Virus record (IMG/VR): IMGVR_UViG_3300015206_000010
Location: 1 to 26,594 of that record
Source: a virus
Direction: 5' to 3' (one strand)
Length of the DNA stretch: 26,594 nucleotides
Below, piece after piece: positions 1 through 6,409 of this stretch; the first letter of the stretch is position 1, and every line of letters begins with the position of its first letter. Under the pieces are notes generated by a model. That model had not been told where the DNA came from. It made no database searches and saw only the letters and a list, made by a program, of their open reading frames with translations. Made by a program: the position numbers and the translations under genes.

Positions 1-128
1 TGGTTGATACTACCATATCGCTGCGCATATGCTCAATTGGCCTGCTGCACTGCGATGTGCATTACTTCGGCGTCGGCAGCCCATCGCTGGAAAAATAAGA
101 TTCCTTGTCGCCAGTACGGTGCGCATTA

Positions 129-254
129 TCACAGCCCCAGCGAGCGCTTCACCGCGCGCAGCGAGTTCGCCTCATCCGCCCACTTGCATACCGTCTGCGC
201 CGTGTACGCGCAGGCCGCGAAAGACACCAGGAAAACGATAACGTATCCAATCAT
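129..254 (-). CDS. Small membrane protein, 41 aa
   Basis: A 41-residue protein starting at the ATG at 254-252. It is too short for a usual ORF cutoff, but a textbook ribosome binding site (AGGAGG, six bases before the ATG) sits inside the end of the upstream gene, and the two genes share an ATGA stop/start overlap. Residues 3-16 (GYVIVFLVSFAACA) form one hydrophobic segment, followed by a charged tail ending in RAVKRSLGL. This suggests a single-pass membrane protein with a cytoplasmic basic tail. Its place at the end of the tail module, among other tiny membrane proteins, would fit a lysis accessory protein, but no family is recognised. A Cys at residue 15 could hint at a lipobox-like signal but the context is not convincing. 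Confidence 0.6.
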   Translation of the reverse strand: MIGYVIVFLVSFAACAYTAQTVCKWADEANSLRAVKRSLGL

Positions 255-466
255 GCTAAGCCTCCTAGAATTGCGATTGTGAAAACCCGAGCCGGATGGT
301 CAGCGACCGCTACGCCAGCCGCCAAGCTGACGCTGGTCCATTCGCGCTCCGACATGCTGGCCGCCAGCGTAGCAAGGTCCGCCATCGGCGTGTCGGATTG
401 CGCGGCCGCGATAAGCAGGACGGCCGCGATTTTCTTTGCTTTCGATTTCTGGTAGCTGTTCGGCAT
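251..466 (-). CDS. Hypothetical protein, 71 aa
   Basis: A 71-residue protein of unknown function. The N-terminus is basic (SYQKSKAKK), then comes an alanine-rich hydrophobic stretch and a C-terminal hydrophobic patch (VFTIAILGGLA). The gene ends inside the ribosome binding site of the 41-residue membrane protein and overlaps it by ATGA, which supports it being translated. No good Shine-Dalgarno precedes the ATG at 466. A sigma70-like promoter lies immediately upstream and would give a leaderless or nearly leaderless message. The start is therefore uncertain; an internal Met (MADLATL) is an alternative. Confidence 0.5.
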   Translation of the reverse strand: MPNSYQKSKAKKIAAVLLIAAAQSDTPMADLATLAASMSEREWTSVSLAAGVAVADHPARVFTIAILGGLA

Positions 467-472
467 GAGTCA

Positions 473-502
473 ATAATAGACCCATGATGCGCATGTGCGC
501 AA
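473..502 (-). promoter_or_regulatory. Possible sigma70-type promoter with a small inverted repeat
   Basis: On the minus strand TTGCGC (502-497) and TATTAT (478-473) are separated by 18 bases, a fair match to -35 and -10 boxes. Two adjacent TGCGCA palindromes (488-501) overlap the -35 box and could be an operator. The predicted transcription start falls almost on the ATG at 466. The surrounding 467-627 stretch holds no convincing gene on either strand, which is unusual in this tightly packed region and supports a regulatory role. Judged by eye only. Confidence 0.3.
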
Positions 503-627
503 GGATAAACTATACCTATTACGTTGGTACTAAGTAGGCGCGTTCGACGGAGTGCCCTTTGGGCTGTTCGTGTCGACCCGCGTCTACCTAGTGGATTTGA
601 TGATACACCAAACGCAGAAACGGCGTA

Positions 628-846
628 TCACGCAGGACGCGCCGCGTCAAACATAGCGCGCCGCTCGCAGTTGCATCGCATGTACTCGACTTCCTTCAGC
701 ATCAGCACCAGCGTCAGCTGCTCGACGCTGTCCAGCTGCTTGAGCGATTGAACGCGCGCATTCTGCGCGGCTTCGCGAGCCATTAAGAGAAACTGCCCGT
801 CGGATAGTTTCAGTTGATTTTGTAACGACCGAATCAACGGTGCCAT
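628..846 (-). CDS. Hypothetical protein, 72 aa
   Basis: A 72-residue, mainly helical-looking protein. It starts at the ATG at 846 after a short AAAGGT ribosome binding site. It has a Leu/Gln-rich amphipathic pattern (SLKQLDSVEQLTLVLMLKEV) and two cysteines near the end (CNC). There is no membrane segment and no recognised family. It lies between small membrane proteins and a promoter-like gap, so it closes the tail-tip transcription unit before a possible new start at 502. Confidence 0.55.
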   Translation of the reverse strand: MAPLIRSLQNQLKLSDGQFLLMAREAAQNARVQSLKQLDSVEQLTLVLMLKEVEYMRCNCERRAMFDAARPA

Positions 847-885
847 ACCTTTATGGTTAAGGGTGGTTCGGAAGTCGCTCGACGG

Positions 886-1047
886 CTACTTATTGAGAAG
901 CGGCCACAGCTGGGATAGCACCCAGAGCGCCAGGCCCGCGCTTATGAACGCAGGGTAGTACGGAGACGGCGAAGCCCACCAACGCGACCACGCGCCGATG
1001 ACGAACACCAGGAACGCTGCCACCAGGAAGAATGCTGAAATGCTCAT
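886..1047 (-). CDS. Small two-helix membrane protein, 53 aa (holin-like?)
   Basis: A 53-residue protein too short for common ORF cutoffs. Two hydrophobic segments are visible: about residues 3-19 (ISAFFLVAAFLVFVIGA) and 33-50 (AFISAGLALWVLSQLWPL). They are joined by a Trp/Ser/Pro-rich turn (RWWASPSPYYP), and the protein ends in NK. Two short helices with a tight turn is the layout of class II holins, and the position after the tail-tip genes fits a lysis cassette. No endolysin is in the window, so this is inference. The start lies 4 bases after the stop of the upstream 44-residue gene, so translational coupling is likely. Confidence 0.5.
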   Translation of the reverse strand: MSISAFFLVAAFLVFVIGAWSRWWASPSPYYPAFISAGLALWVLSQLWPLLNK

Positions 1048-1051
1048 AGGC

Positions 1052-1186
1052 TCAACCGTGCTTCAGGTAGGTTATCACGGCTGAGACTGCTGCGCTCAGC
1101 ATGGCCGCGGCGCCCACCATGCGCCAGCGCGATTCTTCCAGCGTCCGAAGCCTCGAATCGAGGTCGCACTCAGCCGGCGTAAGCAT
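1052..1186 (-). CDS. Small single-pass membrane protein, 44 aa
   Basis: A 44-residue protein with an acidic/basic amphipathic N-terminus (AECDLDSRLRTLEESRW) and a C-terminal membrane helix (about residues 23-41, MVGAAAMLSAAVSAVITYL) ending KHG. An N-terminal amphipathic helix followed by one membrane helix is common in small phage proteins next to lysis genes (XhlA-like layout). It overlaps the end of the LamG-like tail gene by 17 bases and lacks a clear Shine-Dalgarno, so it probably depends on coupled translation. Function is not assigned. Confidence 0.5.
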   Translation of the reverse strand: MLTPAECDLDSRLRTLEESRWRMVGAAAMLSAAVSAVITYLKHG

Positions 1187-1559
1187 ATGAGCCGTGGCTA
1201 CAATCGAACGGTTTTCCTGTTAAATCGACGACCTTTTCGAGGTAAAACGCGGTCATTCTTACCTGTGGTGACGCGCTCGCTCCTATGCCGTAGGAACTAT
1301 TAGAGATATCGACGTCTTGCCAACCTACGCCGGTGTCGGGATTCTCTGTCGTGATGACTTGGTAGGTGAGGTAGTCGAGCAGCGCTGGAATCGACGTCAG
1401 GTCGCCACCCGACGCCACGGTGTCATGCCCGACGACCAGGGTGGAAAGTCGCGGTACGAAGACGAAATCGACGCCGGGTGTCGCCGTGTTCGGGTCGGGC
1501 CGCATGCAGGCGTTCCAGACCAGCGCCAGAATCAGGCCGCTGCAATCCGAGGAAGCCAT
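1170..1559 (-). CDS. LamG-like tail protein, C-terminal fragment
   Basis: This 129-residue frame is the continuation of the LamG-like tail protein encoded just upstream, displaced by a frameshift. Phage proteins of this type carry, after the lectin-like domain, a region ending with a motif like NPDTGVGWQDVDI followed by a beta-rich tail; here TTENPDTGVGWQDVDISNSS is seen. Deleting one copy of the 17-base duplication at 1588-1621 joins the two frames into a single 394-residue protein. The ATG at 1559 is an ordinary internal methionine without a ribosome binding site, so separate translation is doubtful. The end overlaps the 44-residue membrane protein gene. Confidence 0.6.
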   Translation of the reverse strand: MASSDCSGLILALVWNACMRPDPNTATPGVDFVFVPRLSTLVVGHDTVASGGDLTSIPALLDYLTYQVITTENPDTGVGWQDVDISNSSYGIGASASPQVRMTAFYLEKVVDLTGKPFDCSHGSYAYAG

Positions 1560-2371
1560 TTCGAAGACCGCATCGGGTCCGGTGGCCTGCGCCAGGAGAT
1601 AGGTTGCGCTAGAAGGTACGTTAAATCACCGTCCGGCGAGCTCCCAGGCGTTGACGGGTCGTCGTCGACCATTGGATAGCTGGAACCCGGTGTCGATGGC
1701 TGCCATTCGTTCGCCTGCAGGTCCGCGATAGGTTCAATCGACAGGATGCGCTGCCGGCCGTAGAAGTCGGTGAACGGGTCGCCGGCCCGGGTCTGGCCGT
1801 CCCAGATAATCAGATTGTCAATGATGATTCCAGGTGGTCCGAATCCCTCGAACCGCAGAACGGTGTGGGTGTCCGGCAGCGTGGCGCCGAAGTTTACCGG
1901 ACTCTTCATCGCTGCCATGACGCCGTTCTTGCGGAGCTCCACGGCGCCGGCAGTCCCGAAGCTGACCTTCAGTTCGAGCGTCGACCATACGCCAGGTGCG
2001 AAACCGGTAGATGTCGAGCCGGTGTTGACCAGCAGCGTTCCCAGCGGCCCGAGAATGTCCATGGTGCCGTCGCTGCGCGCCTTCAGCGAAAGCAGGATGG
2101 TCGTGCCGATGGAGATTCGATACCATTCCATTTCTTCAAGCGGTGTTCCGGACCACTGCCAGTCCATGTTGAAGCCCCAGGTGCTTTGCGCATCCAGCGG
2201 CACGACGTAGTTGGCTTCCCCGAACGCGGTGTTGAATAGCTCGATGGCCTGGCCGATTCCATCGCGGCCGGTGACCATGCTGCCCTGGTTTAAACTGGCG
2301 TTGTAGCCTTTATATTTCAGCGCAGCGCCTTGATAAGTACACTCGTCGAACCCGTCCACGAAGCGAATCAT
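1532..2371 (-). CDS. LamG/concanavalin-like tail protein, N-terminal fragment
   Basis: The N-terminal part of a tail-tip protein resembling phage LamG-like (concanavalin A-like jelly-roll) proteins. It opens with MIRFVDGFDECTYQGAALKY, has jelly-roll-type strands with WSTLELKVSFG and VELRKNG, then IIIDNLIIWDG and the conserved junction YGRQRILSIEPIADLQANEW. Such proteins probably bind sugars or serve as receptor-binding accessories on the tail tip. The frame is correct to about TYLLAQ and then runs into an out-of-frame tail (PISWRRPPDPM) because of the 17-base duplication. The start overlaps the stop of the RRM gene (ATGA). The motif PSTPGSS occurs twice, 9 residues apart, with a different codon at every position. 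Confidence 0.7.
   Translation of the reverse strand: MIRFVDGFDECTYQGAALKYKGYNASLNQGSMVTGRDGIGQAIELFNTAFGEANYVVPLDAQSTWGFNMDWQWSGTPLEEMEWYRISIGTTILLSLKARSDGTMDILGPLGTLLVNTGSTSTGFAPGVWSTLELKVSFGTAGAVELRKNGVMAAMKSPVNFGATLPDTHTVLRFEGFGPPGIIIDNLIIWDGQTRAGDPFTDFYGRQRILSIEPIADLQANEWQPSTPGSSYPMVDDDPSTPGSSPDGDLTYLLAQPISWRRPPDPMRSSKWLPRIAAA
1588..1621 (-). repeat. 17-bp diverged direct duplication that breaks the LamG-like gene
   Basis: On the minus strand ACGTACCTTCTAGCGCA (1621-1605) is followed directly by ACCTATCTCCTGGCGCA (1604-1588). The copies match at 13 of 17 positions. All four differences are third-codon positions, so both read T-Y-L-L-A when read in their own frame. Because 17 is not a multiple of 3 the frame is lost between them. 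Removing either copy restores one open frame from 2371 to 1170. Confidence 0.8.
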
Positions 2372-2655
2372 TTCCGCTTCGCCGTCCGTTTCGTCGTCTT
2401 TGGTTCGCGCGGCTTCGATTCCATGATGGTCAGGCAGCGGCCGTGCAGCGAGCGTCCGTTCATTTCTTGCATACAGGCGTGTGCATCATCATCGCTGTTG
2501 AAATCGAGAAACGCAAAGCCCTTCCCCTCGCCGGTGCCGAGTACGGTCGGCATGCGAACGCGGGTCGGATAGTGGTGGTTTTCATTGAGCCACGCGCGAA
2601 GCTCGTCTTCGCTGGTGAAGTATCGGAGGCTTCCGACGTGCAGTGTCATTCGCAT
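2368..2655 (-). CDS. RRM-type RNA-binding protein, 95 aa
   Basis: A single RNA recognition motif protein. RNP2 is visible as LHVGSL (residues 5-10) and RNP1 as GKGFAFLDF (about 44-52). Between and after them lie the expected helix (TSEDELRAWLNEN) and the C-terminal beta-alpha-beta elements (DDDAHACMQEMNGRSLHGRCLTI). The tail is short and very basic (KPREPKTTKRTAKRK). This is the layout of the small bacterial Rbp proteins, which bind single-stranded RNA. The start is either M1 or M3 (MTLHVGSL resembles the usual beginning MTLYIGNL). The gene is 23 bases after the tail hub stop and overlaps the LamG-like gene start by ATGA, so it sits inside the tail operon. Its role there is unknown. Confidence 0.85.
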   Translation of the reverse strand: MRMTLHVGSLRYFTSEDELRAWLNENHHYPTRVRMPTVLGTGEGKGFAFLDFNSDDDAHACMQEMNGRSLHGRCLTIMESKPREPKTTKRTAKRK

Positions 2656-2678
2656 AGCTTACCATGCGCACATGCTCA

Positions 2679-4400
2679 TTACATTGTCAGCGTGGCTACG
2701 ACCGTGACGCCCTGCGCCTTTACCGGAACGCCCGAAGCTGCAACGTAGTTCGCGTTGATGGTCAGAACCTGTCCGCTGTACAGATACGTTCCAGCCGACA
2801 GCGGAACTACGATGGTCTGGAACACGTTCGGTGTGGCCGAAGGCGATAGGCTGACCGTCGCGAAGACGACGCCATCCGCCAGCAGCTGTACCACCAGGGT
2901 CTGGTTAATCGGGACTATCTGCGCCGCGATGGCAACCGTCGCGAGCCGCCCAGTTCTCCGGACTTGCAGCGGATTCGTCAGCGCCGTTCCGCCAGCGGCC
3001 GACGAGCCGTTCCCTAGCGCCCACGAGTAAGGGTCGTTCTGCAAGACGGGCAGCGCGTTTTCCGTGCGTGCGACTAGACGCGAGAAGTATGTAATCCAGT
3101 TCGCCGGGTCGTAGTTGTTGATTGCGGTTACGGTCCATCGAAAGAAACTGCCGTACTTAAGATACCAGTCTTGCGCCGTGCCAGTGATTCCACTGATGAT
3201 GAACCCCTGCGGCGTCGTGCCGGTTCGCGGGACACCCAGCGAAGGCAGGTAGACTGGCAGCGCCTGCCCAACGAACAGCCCGGGTTTATCGGTTTCGAAT
3301 GTGAGTACCTGGGGGATTGCACCGCTGCGATTCAGGAAGCTCTGCGCGAGCGCGTTCAGGTCGTCGACGCTCGAAACGTTTTTCACCTGGTCGATGACTT
3401 CGAAGATTCCAGAGCCGCAGTGCCCGAAGGTCGGCCCGGTCGGCGTTAGCGGGTTGGACGCCGAACCAACAACGACAGAAGCCGCATTCGCCCCGTTCCC
3501 TGGCGTGTAGGTGATGACAATAGTCGCGCCCGAAGGAAGCGGTCCAAACGTCGGCCCAACTTGCGTTCCTCCAGCAAGAAACGCCCATAGGTAATCATTG
3601 GGTCCAGTCGACGTCTGGCCACTGTATGCCGAGAGCTCGTAAACCGTCTGAACATTTCCGTTCACCGTCAGGCTTGAAATTGCTGCGATGGGCAGCGAAG
3701 CCAGGATACCGTACGGCGTCCCAGCCGGTGAATCCCACACGCCTGGCTCGCCTTCGGTGAAGATGATGGTTTCCGTTGTGCCGCTTGGAACCGTTCCGCC
3801 GCCGCCCGCTGCGTTTGAGCCTGGCAGCGTGTTCAGGTTCGACACCACGTATTCTTTGTTCCGGAACCCGCTGGTTTGTGAGCCTCCGGAAACGCTGGTC
3901 GAAATCATCGGCGTACCAGCCGAACGGCGAAACGGTGCGTTCGACTGCGTCTCGTCGATGCTGAACGGCGCCGCTGGTGCTTCCGTAATCGGCGAAAAGA
4001 AAAGCACGCCGTACTGGTCAATCCACCAGACCGTTCCGGAATCCTGCGCGAGTTCATCAAACATTTGCCGGACGGTTTCGTACTGGCCGGACGTGTCCGC
4101 GTCGAGCGTGCCCAGGCTTCCATCGATAGGAACGCCCTGTGTCGTGACACCTTCACCGTTCAGGAAATTGGAAACGACGTCCAGAATCACCTGCCCGATG
4201 TCGGTTCCAGCCGTATAGACTTTGCCCGTGACCACCCGGTGGTCGCAGATGGATGTCTTGTCGAGCGCGGTGATGTGGTGATGTGGTAGGTGATGCACGC
4301 CGGCGACGTGAACGGCATTTCGCGGTCGACGCCCACCGTATCGATGCAGCCGGCAAACAGCGTGATTCCAGCCTCGACAATTTTCACCGTGACGCCGCAA
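2679..4400 (-). CDS. Tail hub / tip protein, C-terminal fragment
   Basis: The larger part of the tail-hub protein, split from its N-terminus by a frameshift. True homology begins at about ITALDKTSICDHRVV (near base 4268); the first 44 or so residues of this frame are read out of frame and are not protein-like. The remainder is typical of siphoviral tail hub/tip proteins: GQVILDVVSNFLNGEGV, DTSGQYETVRQMFDELAQ, VWWIDQYGVLFFSPI, then beta-rich domains (DQVKNVSSVDDLNALAQSF) and a C-terminal jelly-roll-like domain ending VVATLTM. In the restored form the protein would be 781 residues. It would sit at the tail tip between tape measure and receptor-binding proteins. Confidence 0.7.
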   Translation of the reverse strand: MRRHGENCRGWNHAVCRLHRYGGRRPRNAVHVAGVHHLPHHHITALDKTSICDHRVVTGKVYTAGTDIGQVILDVVSNFLNGEGVTTQGVPIDGSLGTLDADTSGQYETVRQMFDELAQDSGTVWWIDQYGVLFFSPITEAPAAPFSIDETQSNAPFRRSAGTPMISTSVSGGSQTSGFRNKEYVVSNLNTLPGSNAAGGGGTVPSGTTETIIFTEGEPGVWDSPAGTPYGILASLPIAAISSLTVNGNVQTVYELSAYSGQTSTGPNDYLWAFLAGGTQVGPTFGPLPSGATIVITYTPGNGANAASVVVGSASNPLTPTGPTFGHCGSGIFEVIDQVKNVSSVDDLNALAQSFLNRSGAIPQVLTFETDKPGLFVGQALPVYLPSLGVPRTGTTPQGFIISGITGTAQDWYLKYGSFFRWTVTAINNYDPANWITYFSRLVARTENALPVLQNDPYSWALGNGSSAAGGTALTNPLQVRRTGRLATVAIAAQIVPINQTLVVQLLADGVVFATVSLSPSATPNVFQTIVVPLSAGTYLYSGQVLTINANYVAASGVPVKAQGVTVVATLTM

Positions 4401-5032
4401 AGGTCCTGCGCCGCGGTGAAGGTCCCAGGGATAAGCTGACCGCCGATATCGATGTAGTCGAAGGTCGCGGTTGAACGCCCGATGGTCTGGCTGGTGATGG
4501 TCGCGGCAGCTCCGTTCGTGCCTGCACCCATCGGCGAAACGCCCGAGTGCCGCCCCAGGCTGGTAAGGTCCACCCCACCCAGGTACAGCCTCAGCCCCTG
4601 GTTGCCGCCCAGGAGCGCAGGAGTGCCCCAGGACTCGCCGGATGCGATTGCGGGACGTCCAAGTACGTTGATGAACTGGTCGGGCAGTAGGAGCGCGGCA
4701 GTGCCCCAGAATTCGCCTGTGGGAATCGCTGAGGATAACTGAATCAGCTTGGTGATGATATTGGGAGTTGGCCAGCTTTCCCCTGTGGGAATCGTGCCGA
4801 CGTCCACTTGGCCGTTGATGCTGGGCGTACCCCAGAATTCACCTGTGGGAATCTTCGCGGCCAAGGTGACCGCTTGTCCCGCGCTGCTGATAGTCGGAGT
4901 ACCCCAGGATTCGCCGGTGGGAATCGCGCTCGAAAGCGTGATGGTGTCCGATGAACCGCCAGCGGCCTGCAGCGCGCCGATATCGCGCCCTGAGCCAGAC
5001 TGGAGTGACCCGATATCGAGGTTGCTGCTCAT
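4187..5032 (-). CDS. Tail hub / tip protein, N-terminal fragment with IPTGESWGTP repeats
   Basis: The N-terminal part of the tail-hub protein. Residues 1-25 contain two DIG(S/A)LQ units. Residues about 37-139 hold five copies of a short repeat of the type IPTGE(S/F)WGTP, spaced 20-26 residues, like the SGEAFG-type repeats seen in many phage tail-tip proteins. Then a hub-like beta domain starts (LRLYLGGVDLTSLGRHSG, ATFDYIDIGGQLIPG, VKIVEAGITLFAGCID). The correct frame ends near CITYHIT; the last 20 residues are out of frame. Removing one 8-base unit at 4269-4284 gives a continuous frame from 5032 to 2679. The start ATG lies just after the beta-helix stop and has no clear Shine-Dalgarno. Confidence 0.75.
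   Translation of the reverse strand: MSSNLDIGSLQSGSGRDIGALQAAGGSSDTITLSSAIPTGESWGTPTISSAGQAVTLAAKIPTGEFWGTPSINGQVDVGTIPTGESWPTPNIITKLIQLSSAIPTGEFWGTAALLLPDQFINVLGRPAIASGESWGTPALLGGNQGLRLYLGGVDLTSLGRHSGVSPMGAGTNGAAATITSQTIGRSTATFDYIDIGGQLIPGTFTAAQDLCGVTVKIVEAGITLFAGCIDTVGVDREMPFTSPACITYHITTSPRSTRHPSATTGWSRAKSIRLEPTSGR
4269..4287 (-). repeat. 8-bp tandem duplication that breaks the tail hub gene
   Basis: Plus-strand GGTGATGT occurs twice in tandem (4269-4276, 4277-4284), followed by a partial third GGT. It changes the frame of the tail hub gene. With one unit removed the protein reads C-I-T-Y-H-I-T-A-L-D-K across the junction, joining two halves that both look like tail hub. Confidence 0.75.
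4618..4925 (-). repeat. Five protein-level repeats (IPTGESWGTP type) in the tail hub
   Basis: Five copies of a segment whose plus-strand core resembles CCCCAGAATTCGCCTGTGGG lie about 60-78 bases apart (near 4625, 4702, 4772, 4830, 4902). They encode IASGESWGTP, IPTGEFWGTA, IPTGESWPTP, IPTGEFWGTP and IPTGESWGTP. The spacers are unrelated in sequence. The arrangement follows codon frame, so this is a coding repeat and not a CRISPR or iteron array. Confidence 0.8.
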
Positions 5033-5033
5033 T

Positions 5034-6086
5034 TTAGATGATGGTCGACTGATAGCCAGCAGCCTTGCAAGCTGCGCCGCCGCCCGTGGTGCTGTTCAGT
5101 GTGAAGTCGCCGCCCGATGAGTTGGTGAACGGGTCGGCTGTCAGACTGACGTCGCTGGGACCAACTGGGAAGCCGAGACGGTCGGCTGTGGTGTTCGCGC
5201 CGTAAGCGTTGCCCCGCGGCAACGCGCACACAGTGTATTGTCCTGCACCACTGAAACCGAGGCTGTGATAGCCATAGGCTCCATTTCCATAGAAAATATT
5301 ATTCCAGGCCATCGTCGACCCAGTTGCATCAGTCGGGGAAACAACGCCCGAACCGGTATTTCCAACGAAGCAATTGTTGAGCAGCACGAGCATGGACTGC
5401 GACCCGGAGCTGAGCCCTACAGTCGATTCGTTTGTGATGCCGTTTCCGCCGTTCCCATAGAACACTGAGAATGCGACCGCCGAGGTTCCGTTCTGCCCTG
5501 CTGAGCTGCTCGCAGTGATGCCGCAGCGGAAGCCGTCGCCGCCGTTGTTATGGAAGTAGCAGCCGGCGATGGCACACTGGCCTGTGGTGATGAGCCCGTG
5601 CGAAACGCAGTTCTTGATTTCGCAGGTGTCTAGCTGCAGGTTCAGGATGGTGTACGCGATGTTCTGCCAGTCGAGGTTGAACCCGAGGGTGAACCCGTCA
5701 AAGACGCAGTTCGCGAAAAGGACAGCAGACGCGTTCGCCGACGTCGGGATGATTCCGTTGCCGGCCGACCCGCCAGTCCCTTTGGTGGTCGCTGTGTTGC
5801 TGAAGATGATGTTCTTGAAAATGGCGTTCGTCAATCCCCCGACGTCAATCAGGTTTATGGAGTTGGTCGCCGTCGTCCAGGTAGCCTTGCTGCCGTCATC
5901 GCGCGCCACTGAATACCCGTTGATGAGCAGCGGATTGTGGAAGCTGGAATCCACCCCAATGGCCTGTACGGCCGTGACCGTGTAGGTTCCCTTGAGATAG
6001 ATAATGTGAGCGAAGCCGACCAGCCGAAGCCGACCAGCGACGAAATCACAGTGGACACATTCTGCAGCGCGCCTCCGATGACCCAC
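5034..6086 (-). CDS. Beta-helix tail protein, C-terminal fragment
   Basis: Right-handed parallel beta-helix protein, main body. From about IIYLKGTYTVT onward the sequence shows repeating rungs with stacked Asn/Gly turns: NAIFKNIIFSNTATT, NCVFDGFTLGFNLDW, LDTCEIKNCVSHGL, GCYFHNNGGDGFRCG, SVFYGNGGNGITNES, NNCFVGNTGSGV, NNIFYGNGAYGYH. The end (DPFTNSSGGDFTLNSTTGGGAACKAAG) is a typical closing segment of such phage proteins. Beta-helix proteins of this type are tailspikes or receptor-binding components; no catalytic residues can be assigned. The first 28 or so residues of this frame are out-of-frame readings of the 14-base duplication region. Restored length is 451 residues. Confidence 0.75.
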   Translation of the reverse strand: MGHRRRAAECVHCDFVAGRLRLVGFAHIIYLKGTYTVTAVQAIGVDSSFHNPLLINGYSVARDDGSKATWTTATNSINLIDVGGLTNAIFKNIIFSNTATTKGTGGSAGNGIIPTSANASAVLFANCVFDGFTLGFNLDWQNIAYTILNLQLDTCEIKNCVSHGLITTGQCAIAGCYFHNNGGDGFRCGITASSSAGQNGTSAVAFSVFYGNGGNGITNESTVGLSSGSQSMLVLLNNCFVGNTGSGVVSPTDATGSTMAWNNIFYGNGAYGYHSLGFSGAGQYTVCALPRGNAYGANTTADRLGFPVGPSDVSLTADPFTNSSGGDFTLNSTTGGGAACKAAGYQSTII

Positions 6087-6403
6087 GTCCCGCCCGAGCC
6101 TATTCCAGGGTCGCGGTCGAGTGTCGCCAGTCCGCTGGATGTGCTGACGATTTCGTAAGCACCAGCAGTTAACCCGGTCCCTCCCGAAATCCGAATGATG
6201 TTGCCGACGTCGGTGGACACAAACGAATGCGAAGCCGACGAAATCACGTCGAAAGATACAGACACCAAGTCCGTCCCGCTGAACTGCGAGCTATCCTGCT
6301 GGCTGTAATCCGTTCCGCTGGCGCCCTTCACAAAGCCGCCGCCGTTCGAATCGCTGCCGGTGGCCGGCCGGACTTCCCAGGTTGTCAGTTCAGGGAGTGC
6401 CAT
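5855..6403 (-). CDS. Beta-helix tail protein, N-terminal fragment
   Basis: The start of the beta-helix tail protein. It begins MALPELTTWEVRPATGSDSN and continues GGGFVKGASGTDYSQQDSSQ, a characteristic opening of a family of phage beta-helix proteins. It is followed by ISSASHSFVSTDVGNIIRIS and a capping segment up to about VSTVISSLVGFG. After this the frame runs into an out-of-frame tail (SASLTLSISREPTRSRP) because of the tandem 14-base duplication at 6011-6038. The N-terminal domain would normally attach the helix to the tail. The gene starts 6 bases after the preceding gene's stop with no strong ribosome binding site. Confidence 0.75.
   Translation of the reverse strand: MALPELTTWEVRPATGSDSNGGGFVKGASGTDYSQQDSSQFSGTDLVSVSFDVISSASHSFVSTDVGNIIRISGGTGLTAGAYEIVSTSSGLATLDRDPGIGSGGTWVIGGALQNVSTVISSLVGFGWSASLTLSISREPTRSRPYRPLGWIPASTIRCSSTGIQWRAMTAARLPGRRRPTP
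6011..6038 (-). repeat. 14-bp perfect tandem duplication that breaks the beta-helix gene
   Basis: Plus-strand CGAAGCCGACCAGC occurs twice, head to tail (6011-6024 and 6025-6038), with no mismatch. Removing one copy gives V-I-S-S-L-V-G-F-A-H-I-I-Y-L-K-G, joining the N- and C-terminal parts into one 451-residue frame from 6403 to 5034. Confidence 0.85.
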
Positions 6404-6409
6404 GGAGTT

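Noticed and set aside
10-126. 38-residue minus-strand frame beginning at 126 after the 41-residue gene
   Set aside because: No ribosome binding site, Arg/Ala-rich low-information sequence and no overlap signal beyond a nearby stop. Not supported.
2664-2675. TGCGCACATGC shared with the promoter-like inverted repeat near 490
   Set aside because: A short match of 11 bases with low complexity; not enough to call a shared operator.
4618-4925. Possible CRISPR or iteron array
   Set aside because: Repeats follow the codon frame, vary in synonymous positions and encode a known tail-tip style peptide repeat; spacers differ in length and are coding.
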